A stretch of DNA of 13,724 bases from positions 1,840,657-1,854,380 of the forward strand of contig NW_019091389.1 of NCBI RefSeq assembly GCF_001949145.1, given 5' to 3'. Positions 6,984 through 13,724 of the stretch are shown here, piece after piece. The translations under genes and the position numbers were made by a program. The notes beneath the pieces were generated by a model, which saw only the letters and a list, made by a program, of their open reading frames with translations, searched no databases and was not told the origin of the DNA. The DNA comes from Acanthaster planci (Eukaryota > Echinodermata > Asteroidea > Valvatida > Acanthasteridae). The first letter of the stretch is position 1. Each line of letters starts with the position of its first letter.

Positions 6984-8114
6984 TATACTTGCCTATCACA
7001 GGAGCATCTGACTTCATGTACATGTATACTGATTTCATCACCTATTTATTTAGGCTTCATAAGGTGCATTGATACTCCATGCAGTATTACTATTTACAAG
7101 ATACCGTTTATATTTCTAAACAATACCGAGACTTGCTTTGGGGAGTACACGCACACATGTAATATACATGTATACTGAAATTTCATTGCTGTACAAGTAA
7201 CTTGTGCTATACAGATTTACAAACATTACTATTTTTTACAAACTTTATTTTTGTATAGTTCAACAAATAAAACCAATGCGTCATCGTACAGGGTACCTAC
7301 ATGTATGTGTAATCGTTTACTAGTACACGATGTACATGTACACGTATGCCTACAATTGTTAATAGAGATTGTTGATGAATGCGTCTGTTAAAATTTAAAC
7401 TGAAGTGGCATAAATCAATTGAAACAACAATCATCTCAGGTTTGTATTTGGTTATGGAAAAAATGTTGTGTAATTACTAACATGGGCCAAATTGAACTTA
7501 AACCATGAAATCCGACTGTAGACGAAAATACAAAGTTAACGCATACAAATTTAACAGAACTGGATTATGTGTTTCCAAAATTAAGGCTTCTGATATCTTT
7601 TTGTAGGAAATATAGAGCATGAAAACAAAGATCTCAGGCCTGTAATCCGTACAAGTGGCAACAAAAGCATGTGGTACGTTTCATTCTACATTATATTGTT
7701 ATCTGTGTATTTACATTTTTTGTATTTAGAAAGAGTAGTATAGATGGAGCAGAATAGTGTAGTTTACGTCTTCATGATACATTCTGTTTCTGGTACTTGT
7801 GCACAAAACAAAACTTTTATTAAACCAACACATTGGAGCTTAATTTTACATGCAGTTTTTGTTGTGTTTCAGGATTTTCGGCTACTATGGATAGAATATT
7901 ATCATATCATCAAATAAAGGAGATTCTAAACTGAGGCAGTAGTTTTAGCTTTGTTATCTGTAGCCTAGCCACAAAGTTTAAAGCTGTCAAATTTATAATA
8001 GTGTGCAAGAGCTTTCTTTAGTGTGAATGACCATAATAAAATGCAGGTATCCACTACAGCCAGGATGCATCTACGCAGGATAACACATACATTGTAACCT
8101 GAATTTTGTTTGTC
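6984..8114. other. AT-rich intergenic DNA between the two convergent transposon genes
   Basis: No convincing coding sequence on either strand. It contains several ACATGT-based palindromic stretches (for example 7015-7028, 7155-7175, 7328-7342), a short repeated phrase (acatgtatactga near 7020 and 7167), and AATAAA on the plus strand at 7266-7271 and 7913-7918 that could serve the YqaJ transcript. As the space between convergent genes it plausibly holds their 3' UTRs. Confidence 0.4.
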
Positions 8115-8120
8115 TTTATT
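8115..8120 (-). terminator. AATAAA polyadenylation signal overlapping the transposase stop codon
   Basis: The minus strand reads GTAATAAAG here. The TAA stop of the DDE frame (8121-8119) shares its bases with the AATAAA hexamer. A very short 3' UTR is common in compact transposon genes. The hexamer alone is frequent by chance in AT-rich DNA, so position is the main support. Confidence 0.4.
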
Positions 8121-9145
8121 ACACAATGAGGTCTGTTTGGAGGTTAATAAGAGCAGCACAGATGATAACTGTATCATCTGCTGAGGGCACAAGAGTTATC
8201 GGCACAGTGTTGTTCAATATCTTGAATGTTTTTAGTCTGCCAATGGCACGCTCCACGTGGATCCTCAGATTTGCAACTTTCTTGGTCTGTGTAGCATTGT
8301 CCCGTGTCATCTGTCTGTTTCCTTGAGCTGGTGGGGGGATTTCAAGAGTAGCTTGGTGGAACATAAGATCTTCTCTAATGGGGAGTCCCCTGTCGGCCAT
8401 AATGACACAGCCAGGATCAAGAAGGCTGAGGAGGCCACTTTTTCTAGTTATGAATACATCCGACGCTCTTCCACCATATGCTTTTAAAAGGAAACATACT
8501 GTGCCTGTTGGTGTGATCTCTACCAGAACTTTAATTGTATTATGTTTTTTGTAGTCAGACCATGTAGCAGCTTGCAAAGGTAGTGACCTTGGTCTTTGAA
8601 TGAAGAACCCGGTGCAGTCTATGATGCGTCGTAGTTTCCTACAAGATGTTCTGAAGACATTTGGTAGATTTTGGGTGATTGCACCCCTATCTGGCCAGGT
8701 GATAAGTGGCTTCAACACTTGTGCCAAGAATCTGATCAATGTCAGAATCACTTGAGAGCAAGTACATTGCCCTACTCCAAACAGTATTGCAAGAAACTGC
8801 ACTGTCAAGTCTAAACCTAGTCACATCATGACCAGAACAAACTCGTCCTTCAAGGGTAGTTTGCGCTTCGGCCCACATTTGCTCGGAGTGTTCCTGTAGT
8901 TCGTTTGTTTGGTTGCTTTACTGTATTCTTGGCCCCACTCCAGTAGCTCATTTTTTGGCATATGGTTCGACATACTGAAACAAAGAATCCGTAATTTTTT
9001 TTGATTTAATGCCAGTACAACGGTTGACATTAGAGTCATTTTTCAAAGCCTTTACAGAAAATATAGGTTGCTTCTTTGCTTTTGGTTGTGTCTTTGCAGC
9101 TACTTTCAAAGCAACAAGTTCATATTCGAGAGGTCTCTCTCTATT
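8119..9145 (-). pseudogene. PIF/Harbinger-ISL2EU-type DDE transposase (DDE_Tnp_4), catalytic part, with frameshifts and stops
   Basis: The largest piece (8808-8119) has a helix-turn-helix-like start (LAILFGVGQCTCSQVILTLI, then LITWPDR). The DDE_Tnp_4 nuclease domain follows: Asp64 in RIIDCTGFF, Asp139 in VIMADRGLPI, Glu186 in LRIHVERAIGRLK, plus the typical YGGRASDVFI. All three catalytic residues are present. Upstream coding continues through TGA 8823-8821 in the same frame (KRKLPLKDEFVLVMM). It then crosses frame changes near 8860-8890 and at a T6 run (8951-8956) into ALKNDSNVNRCTGIKSKK and SLFQYVEPY, which are typical of the region after the THAP domain. A last shift at about 9141-9146 links it to the THAP segment. 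It would excise and integrate a DNA transposon; as it stands it is dead. Family assignment is strong, the exact superfamily branch less so. Confidence 0.88.
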
Positions 9146-9698
9146 CTCTAAATTTCATTTTTTTGCCTGCTTTAATGGCGCAACCACTGCATTGACAGTT
9201 TGGTTTGCAGTCACATTTGTAGGTGTAGCTGTGACCATGTGCCAACGGAGATGATTCTCCACTTTGGGGTTCTTCTTGGTCGTAGTTAGCTTGCTCCCTT
9301 TTCCTTTTTCTTTTTGGCTGAACAGAACTGAAAGGTCTTTCGGTGGGCGGTCGCCTCATGACTGAAGGTGTACTTGAGGTGTACCCAAGATGCAAACACA
9401 GATCTGGATGGTCTTTAGTTGGCTTGCCATCTGGGGAATGTTTTGAACATATGCGATCTAATGATTTAGCAATCCAGTTCTTGTTTGTTTTGGGGTCCTT
9501 TCTGTTAATGAGTTTCAGCCAGCGTTGCCTTGCTTCCTGATCACGTTTTTCCGTTGGGAATGGAAAAAGATGAAATGGCGGTTCACAGTCACAAGTTCCC
9601 AGCCCAAAATGGCACTTGTGCTTCGAACAGTATTGCTGCTTCCACTTTTCAAGCTGAATAGTACTATTGCCACAGCCTGTAACTGAACATATCCTCAT
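9141..9698 (-). CDS. THAP-type zinc-binding domain and Cys-rich tail of the same transposase
   Basis: This 185-residue open frame starts at ATG 9698-9696. It has Cys4-x4-Cys9, then FHLFPFPTEKRD, a Trp (RQRWLKLINRK), a second Trp (NKNWIAKS), Cys84-x2-His87 (RICSKH), DGKPT and LGYTSSTP: the C2CH THAP fold, a DNA-binding domain. The spacing between Cys9 and Cys84 is longer than in a typical THAP because of an insertion containing CSKHKC and CDCEPP. After a basic stretch (QPKRKRKRE), a possible nuclear localisation signal, comes a second Cys-rich block (CDCKPNCQCSGC). The frame ends at TAG 9143-9141, and the transposase continues in another frame at once, so this is the N-terminal part of one protein. 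It would bind the transposon ends; this is inferred from family precedent. Confidence 0.82.
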   Translation of the reverse strand: MRICSVTGCGNSTIQLEKWKQQYCSKHKCHFGLGTCDCEPPFHLFPFPTEKRDQEARQRWLKLINRKDPKTNKNWIAKSLDRICSKHSPDGKPTKDHPDLCLHLGYTSSTPSVMRRPPTERPFSSVQPKRKRKREQANYDQEEPQSGESSPLAHGHSYTYKCDCKPNCQCSGCAIKAGKKMKFRE

Positions 9699-11389
9699 TT
9701 CTCAACAGGACAAATATGACATAAAAAGACATAGAAAAAAGTACAAATATATTAACATGCATAATAAATGAATTACAAACAGTACAGGTTGAATAAGGAC
9801 ATACCTGTAGATTAAGTAAAGAGACCAATTCATAATTTATGCTGGGAAAGTTTAATGACTACGAAAGATCTCATTACATGTTATGGAAACAGTATCATAC
9901 ATTGATTTCACTCGACACTCTTTGTCGCAAATCCTCAGAGGCAGGTTGTAAAAAATGTTTTTTCAAAGTAAATGCTTCCGAAATGTTTTCCATCATTAAG
10001 AAATACTTTTCTGACCACTGGTATTCCAATACAGGAAAAAAATTGATGATCATGTCTCTATACACAACTCAGCCCAATTGATGGGAACAAAAGTAACGCT
10101 AACCCAAAACTACTTGATGTTTTGTCAAATGAATATTTCAGGTATTTGCAATGACATGGTAAAAGTTAAACTCAAAAATTTCCCTGGCCTATGCAAGTTG
10201 ATTGGACTTAGAGCCACATGTGTACATGCTGAAGTTGTAATGTAAGGTTTGCACAATAAAAGCCTCGTTTAAGGCTGCACTACCCAACCCATATTATTAT
10301 AACTAGCATACGTGCATGTACATGTAGGCCTACAGTACATGAAGTAGTTGGTCATCACATGACATAATGTTGCCAAACTGAGTGCAATCTTCAAATACGT
10401 AACGACAAAAAACCGATCACACAACGGCCTACTAACTATGATCAAAAAGCAAAGCCTTCGCGATTGCTTAACAACATGCTATAGCCAACAAGTAGAGTAG
10501 GCCCAAGCTACATATGAACAAGCAAGACACAGCCTGCACACGGCAAGAATCATCTGATTGTCTGCACCTTCACTTATATTTTAATGTCTTTTTAACGTTA
10601 GTCTTACCTGGAATGAAAAGAAATAATATTATGAAGACAAAAAAATGATGTAAAAATATCGTCGAAGAACAGATCTGTGGGAAAAAGAGGCACCTTTATA
10701 TACACATCAGATCGCTTTTCGATGTGACTGACGTAGACAACCTGCTGAACTACATGTCCACTTATGCAGAGTCGTTCACATAGCGTACGTTATATACGAT
10801 GCAGAGCGCTTTTGTTTGTCTGTCGACCCAGGTCGTGAAGGTCAGTGCACGCATGCGCAGTTGGAACTCCCAAGTGGCTTATTTTGTGAATGGTCCGCTA
10901 GGCTGGGGCGCTGCGACGTCATCAAGTACATTAGCAGACAGCTCAAATCACAAAATTGGACGTGGGGATTTTGTTGAACTTTTCAGCATAAATGCTTCAT
11001 GACATTAAACTTAGTTCGCATTCCACTTGAATAAAAATTTGAACCAGCATCTAAGTGCATGTATCTCTGCAACTCTGAATCCTTTGGAATTTTCTTCATT
11101 ATTCAGTTAAGACGGAAGTTATGTTTTTAACTTTCAAGTACGCCAGTGGGTGCGTGACAAGTTTTCAAAGATAATGTCAAAGACCCTTTTCAGCGATTGG
11201 TCCCAGGATTATCTTCAGACCGCTCTCCAAGTTTCATCTTTGATTTGTCACAATTTGTTTCTTCTCACTTCCAATATTTTCCCCAACACACAACCTGAGA
11301 CTTGTATACATGTACATGTATGGGGAATTTCCATACAGATTTCAAATTACTCATATTTCAAAGATGGATCTGCGCCAGGGAGATGTAAA
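9699..11389. other. Non-coding stretch upstream of the transposase, with possible 5' leader introns
   Basis: No coding sequence I can support. On the minus strand two good splice donors face the THAP exon: CTACAG|GTATGT (exon end 9805) and CCAG|GTAAGAC (exon end 10608). A pyrimidine-rich acceptor ends with AG at 9702-9701, just before the THAP ATG. The first donor with this acceptor would give a 104-bp intron. This suggests a spliced 5' UTR for the transposase, but no acceptor for the second donor was chosen. Several ACATGT and TAGGCCTA palindromes occur (for example 10313-10332). Confidence 0.35.
10690..10960 (-). promoter_or_regulatory. CpG-containing promoter-like segment upstream of the transposase
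   Basis: CpG dinucleotides are locally common compared with the AT-rich surroundings. The segment contains an NRF1-like palindrome (cgcatgcgca, 10850-10859) and a CRE-like GACGTCAT (10915-10922). It lies upstream of the candidate leader donor at 10608 on the minus strand, so a transposase promoter is possible. It could equally serve an unseen plus-strand transcript or none. Confidence 0.25.
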
Positions 11390-11465
11390 TTAATTTTGTA
11401 TTTGCCCTGCCCGACGTGTATTTAACACTGAGTACTCAGTGTATGCCCCAAAGGCTTGTGAAAAA

Positions 11466-11530
11466 TCCCACAAGCTTACTCAGGTGGGACTCGAACCCAC
11501 AAACCTCCTGCTTACTAGTGCAGATATCTA
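11466..11530 (-). repeat. Truncated inverted copy of the tRNA-like sequence in the left arm
   Basis: On the minus strand this matches the right-arm tRNA-like sequence from the anticodon stem through the T-arm and 3' acceptor. It has a perfect B box GGTTCGAGTCC at 11497-11487. The D-arm and A box are missing, because similarity stops at about 11530. It could not be a complete tRNA. Confidence 0.6.
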
Positions 11531-11601
11531 AGAGGGCAAATCCAAAATTAAATAATTGAAATAATTGTTTGCTGTACCCGCTGCTACGTTCGATTCGAAT
11601 C

Positions 11602-11674
11602 AGCTCGGTGGTTGAGTGGTTAAGACATCTGCATTAGTAAGCAGGAGGTTGTGGGTTCAAGTCCCACCCGAGTA
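11602..11674 (+). ncRNA. tRNA-like sequence in the right arm of the fold-back element
   Basis: A 73-base cloverleaf can be drawn. The acceptor AGCTCGG/CCGAGTA has 6 of 7 pairs. There is a D-arm with AGTGGTTAA loop, an anticodon stem TCTGC/GCAGG (with wobble), a 5-base variable region and a perfect T-stem GTGGG/CCCAC with loop TTCAAGT. A-box-like TGGTTGAGTGG (11609-11619) and B-box GGTTCAAGTCC (11654-11664) are 34 bases apart, suitable for RNA polymerase III. The anticodon loop has 8 bases instead of 7, so no anticodon can be assigned. It is more likely a tRNA-derived repeat than a working tRNA gene. Confidence 0.45.
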
Positions 11675-11914
11675 CGCTTTTTCTTTTCTTTTTTTCACAA
11701 GCCTTTGCGGCATACGCTAAGTATATAGTGTTAAATACACGTCGGGCAGGGCAAACCCAAAATTAAGATTTCAAATCGTTTTAACACTTGTACATATACC
11801 AGTATTCATTACGTGCAGAACATGTCCTCAGTTGTTTTAGAATGTTCTTGAAGCAAACGGGAAACAGTTTCTTTTTTTTTCACTTTGCCCCTTTCTACAT
11901 GAATATGTGCACAG

Positions 11915-12244
11915 TGCTTCCCACAAGTATCGTCTTGTCTGACTCAACTGAAACCTACCCATCCACTGGAGGCACAGCCTTTCTGGTAGAAGGAGTGAAC
12001 CATCGATTCAACTGTACCGTAGCCGGCATCAACCCAAGGGCATCATTCAGCTGGTCTGTGGGAGGTAGAGACGCCACAGAGGATAACAGCAATGACATTG
12101 TAGCTGCTGATGGGTTGACCATCAGCAGCAGTACAGTCACCTTGTCACCGGTTTGGAGTCATCATGGAGAAACTCTGTTGTGCCAAGCCTCCAATAAAGA
12201 TGGTCATGCTGGGATAAGTGGCAGTCTGACACTTGATATTAAAG
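11915..12244 (+). CDS. Immunoglobulin-domain exon of a cellular gene (complete, phase 1-1)
   Basis: The exon is bounded by a pyrimidine-rich acceptor (tgtgcacag, AG at 11913-11914) and a donor AAAG|GTATGT (12245-12246). It is 330 bp and begins and ends in phase 1, as is usual for single-exon Ig domains. The 110 residues show the Ig-fold signature: Cys34 (RFNCTVAG), Trp47 (FSWSVGG), a TVTLSP strand, Cys90 (LLCQAS) and a final SLTLDIK strand. The two Cys would form the intersheet disulphide. This fits one domain of an extracellular receptor or adhesion protein with repeated Ig domains. The open frame runs upstream of the acceptor to 11788, but that part is low-quality intron translation, so its Met is not taken as a start. 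The gene itself cannot be named from one domain. Confidence 0.8.
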
Positions 12245-12360
12245 GTATGTTTGCGGGATTGCTCAGGGAAAAACCCTGTTTTCCATTCCTTTGGCAAAAA
12301 TCAAACTCATGATATTTTTCTGTTTCATTAACTTTCAATAATTTATTCTTTTACGAGCAG

Positions 12361-12391
12361 TGCCACCAAAGAGTTCATCCATGACACTATT
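12361..12391 (+). CDS. Start of the next immunoglobulin-gene exon, cut off at the N
   Basis: A 116-bp intron (12245-12360) ends in a pyrimidine-rich stretch and CAG. The following bases join in phase with the previous exon to read VPPKSSSMTL, a typical linker into another Ig domain; compare VLPTSIVL at the start of the previous exon. The bases to the right of the N (12392) are instead retroelement gag on the opposite strand. The exon is therefore truncated, either truly or by an assembly join. Confidence 0.6.
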
Positions 12392-12392
12392 N
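12392..12392. other. Single ambiguous base at the boundary of gene exon and retroelement
   Basis: The only N in the window lies exactly between the Ig exon start on the left and gag coding sequence on the right. A join of two contigs or an unresolved consensus base at a breakpoint would look like this. Confidence 0.9.
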
Positions 12393-12913
12393 AAAGGTGA
12401 AGAAGGTAATCCTCAACGCAAGAGGCACCATCGTACTCCCTGGCCTTTACCCGCGGTACAGCTCCGGTATATGCCACGCTTGCGTGCTGGCCAACCGCAT
12501 TTGCAGCACTGGATCCGCTAATAGTTGTGTCCGTGTGCACTGCCGTGTGACTGCCCGCATGACGAGGCGTACAGCCGCTGCTTGTCCCGTTAGGACAGAC
12601 TGGGAGCTGATAAACATTTGCATCAGAGCGGTGCTCACCTTCACTGTCTGACTCGCTACACACTGTCCGCCACTGTTTACGAAGGTCCTCAGCGAGTTGT
12701 CTCTGGTGTCTTCGCAGGCTACGAAGTTTTCTTTGGCCGACTCGTCGTCCGTAAAAAGGCTTGGTGTCTCTGACAAAAGCCGCTGCGGCTTATGTCAGGA
12801 TTTGGAACCCGTCGTGAGCTCTCTGTCAGGGAGCGTTCAAGCCGTTCAACGTCCCTGGAAATTCCGTCGATGGCTTCGGCAATGCTCCGTGTGGACACCA
12901 TGCGACTTGCCAT
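12393..12913 (-). pseudogene. Gag N-terminal half of a Ty3/Gypsy element, frameshifted and truncated
   Basis: The ATG at 12913-12911 is 30 bases downstream of the primer-binding site and begins MASRMVSTRSIAEAIDGI, followed by a probable amphipathic helix (RDVERLERSLTESS). After a shift near 12780-12800 a second frame continues through RRHQRQLAEDLRKQWRT, an acidic SESDSEGEH and the recognisable capsid motif KAREYDGASCVEDYLLHL, where the N interrupts it. The EYDG..xxEDYL pattern is typical of Ty3/Gypsy capsid N-terminal domains. The piece starts where an intact element should and stops about 50-60 residues before the point where the gag at 5215-5790 begins (inferred from usual gag length). Confidence 0.75.
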
Positions 12914-12943
12914 TAGCTTCAGCGTCAGTGGAAATCCTATAAA

Positions 12944-12961
12944 ATCCCGCCGCTGCCACCA
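12944..12961 (-). promoter_or_regulatory. Primer-binding site complementary to tRNA-Leu
   Basis: The minus strand reads TGGTGGCAGCGGCGGGAT. It matches the complement of the 3' end, with CCA, of animal tRNA-Leu (AAG type, ending ATCCCACCGCTGCCACCA) at 17 of 18 positions. It begins two bases after the LTR end (CGCTACA, TT, TGG), the standard Ty3/Gypsy arrangement for priming minus-strand DNA synthesis. Confidence 0.85.
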
Positions 12962-12963
12962 AA

Positions 12964-13386
12964 TGTAGCGTACACTTGGGTGATGTTGTCCCTCAAAACC
13001 CGGTAACGTAAAGGAGGGGGACAGATACAGGACTTCCAACAAAGAATTTGTCTTCATTCACCAAACTCGGTGCACAACCCTCCAAAACGGCCGTCAGAAC
13101 AACAACTACTGCTACGTGACACTTTAGCTCTACAAAAACACAGCGTATCACAATGTATAGCAATTTCTAAGGCCGCCCTGGCACTTTTCCAATTTCCCTC
13201 CCGCGCCCGCCAAACCACGACGCCCCAAAAATAGAACCCAATTTCCGGTGCGCACCCAGCACAAGAGAAACAGGTCGGGACACTCCGCCGGAGGCCCTCC
13301 GCCGGCGGCCCTGGGCGCCGCCGGCGGCGTACGAAAAATTAACATGGCAATAAAACATGAAAAGGGCTATACAATTGTCCGTTACA
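12964..13386 (-). repeat. 5' long terminal repeat of the Ty3/Gypsy element (423 bp)
   Basis: The right edge reads TGTAACG on the minus strand and the left edge CGCTACA, forming the expected TG...CA ends with a 7-base inverted repeat carrying one mismatch. The PBS follows immediately. The first six bases equal the minus-strand start at window position 6-1. The LTR would supply promoter and polyadenylation functions; I could not single out a TATA box. It includes a GC-rich palindromic segment (13285-13329, CCGCCGGCGG and inverted copies) able to form a strong hairpin. The right boundary is set by the terminal match and could shift by a few bases. Confidence 0.75.
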
Positions 13387-13724
13387 ATATTTTTATCCTG
13401 AGGAAATGACGCATATGTAAGTGATCTTTGTTCCTTTTATAGAGGACTTTTTCCCGACATTTTCAAAGAATCTGTAGTAGGAAACAAAATGTCCCGAATC
13501 TGACTTCTGCTGATATGGTTTGGTGCTTTGTTGATTATTGGACGCGGCTCATAGCAACCTATATTGTCAAGACCGCCTGTAAATTTTAGTGGAGAAATTG
13601 GCAATCGCTGAATTCAGCGACCGCTCTATTCAGCAACCGCTCTTTGATGTAAACAATGTAGCAGAAATGTTAGCTGTCAATACAAAAAGAATTGAACATA
13701 AATATTTTTGAAAACAAAACTAAA
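13387..13724. other. Non-coding flank to the right of the LTR
   Basis: No coding sequence seen. If the LTR call is right, ATATT (13387-13391) or its first 4-5 bases would be the target-site duplication, but the other copy is outside the window. It contains a palindrome and a short tandem repeat listed separately. The segment is AT-rich, with two A-rich runs at the extreme right. Confidence 0.4.
13607..13643. repeat. 12-bp palindrome and 16-bp tandem repeat
   Basis: GCTGAATTCAGC (13607-13618) is a perfect palindrome. It overlaps two tandem 16-bp copies, attcagcgaccgctct (13612-13627) and attcagcaaccgctct (13628-13643), which differ at one base. No function is evident. Confidence 0.7.

Larger units (their letters stand above)
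6094..10950. mobile_element. Decayed ISL2EU-like DNA transposon (YqaJ nuclease plus THAP-DDE transposase)
   Basis: Two convergent genes, a YqaJ nuclease (plus) and a THAP/DDE_Tnp_4 transposase (minus), lie about 1.1 kb apart. This pair fits my recollection of the ISL2EU group of the PIF/Harbinger/IS5-related transposons. Boundaries are estimates: I could not match terminal inverted repeats or a target-site duplication. The left end may have been lost at the retroelement junction near 5790. Both genes carry several disabling changes. Confidence 0.6.
11390..11766. mobile_element. Fold-back (MITE-like) element with TTAA boundaries and ~140-bp inverted arms
   Basis: The left arm (about 11394-11530) and right arm (about 11622-11762) are inverted copies with scattered mismatches and small indels. 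Both outer ends read TTTTG..TTTGCCCTGCCCGACGTG, followed inward by TATTTAACACT and later AAAGGCTTGTGAAAA. TTAA sits at 11390-11393 and 11763-11766 directly outside the arms, as a TTAA target-site duplication (piggyBac-type) would. A third TTAA at 11548-11551 adjoins a further inverted copy of the terminus (AGGGCAAATCCAAAA), so the left half looks like an element in its own right. No protein is encoded. Confidence 0.72.

Noticed and set aside
9839-10081. An 80-codon plus-strand open frame in the non-coding stretch
   Set aside because: AT-rich, no recognisable motif, no splice or promoter context; within the range expected by chance.
11602-11674. A functional tRNA gene
   Set aside because: The anticodon loop has 8 bases, one acceptor pair fails, and it sits inside an inverted-repeat element with a truncated partner.
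11788-11914. Extension of the Ig open frame upstream with a Met start and hydrophobic residues as a signal peptide
   Set aside because: The segment contains the polypyrimidine tract and splice acceptor. The phase 1-1 exon starting at 11915 explains the domain better.
12447-12776. A 109-codon minus-strand frame in the gag N-terminal region
   Set aside because: Neighbouring frames carry the gag features (start after the PBS, EYDG and EDYL motifs); this frame shows none and is a shadow.
13148-13358. Two short minus-strand open frames in the LTR
   Set aside because: They overlap each other in different frames, lie inside an LTR, and owe their openness to the GC-rich palindromic part.

Overview
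This is eukaryotic DNA, most likely from a marine invertebrate. It has spliced immunoglobulin-domain exons, a Ty3/Gypsy LTR retrotransposon primed by a tRNA-Leu, a THAP/DDE plus YqaJ DNA transposon of the ISL2EU (PIF/Harbinger-related) kind, and many scattered ACATGTACATGT and TAGGCCTA palindromes. Those palindromes recall echinoderm and amphioxus genomes, but the species cannot be fixed from the sequence.

Region 1 (1-~5790, minus strand) is the 3' three quarters of a Ty3/Gypsy element. Read right to left it holds the C-terminal part of gag with a CCHC zinc knuckle, a gag/protease overlap with a textbook-like -1 ribosomal frameshift signal, a 21-bp minisatellite, protease, reverse transcriptase plus RNase H, integrase with a GPY/F tail, and an unusual 3' extension with two C2H2-like zinc fingers. 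A probable polypurine tract (7-20) and the first six bases of the 3' LTR (1-6) follow. The element is dead: in-frame stops, four pol frameshifts and an Asn in place of the first integrase catalytic Asp.

Region 2 (~5790-11390) holds a decayed DNA transposon. A YqaJ-type nuclease remnant (6094-6983, plus) converges on a THAP plus DDE_Tnp_4 transposase remnant (8119-9698, minus). AT-rich DNA lies between them. A possible spliced 5' leader and CpG-containing promoter-like DNA lie upstream of the transposase. I could not find the transposon's terminal inverted repeats.

Region 3 (11390-11766) is a fold-back element with ~140-bp arms, TTAA at both ends and once inside, and a tRNA-like sequence in the right arm. 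A truncated inverted copy of that tRNA-like sequence sits in the left arm.

Region 4 (11915-12391, plus) is part of a cellular gene: one complete phase 1-1 immunoglobulin exon, a 116-bp intron and the start of the next exon. That exon stops at the only ambiguous base in the window (N at 12392).

Region 5 (12393-13386, minus) is the 5' end of a Ty3/Gypsy element: the N-terminal half of gag, a tRNA-Leu primer-binding site and a 423-bp LTR. It matches exactly what Region 1 lacks, apart from a short piece of mid-gag. Regions 1 and 5 together look like one element (or two copies of one family) with 6.6 kb of unrelated DNA in the middle, and the N marks one of the two boundaries. This could be an assembly join or a real rearrangement. 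Region 6 (13387-13724) is non-coding flank.
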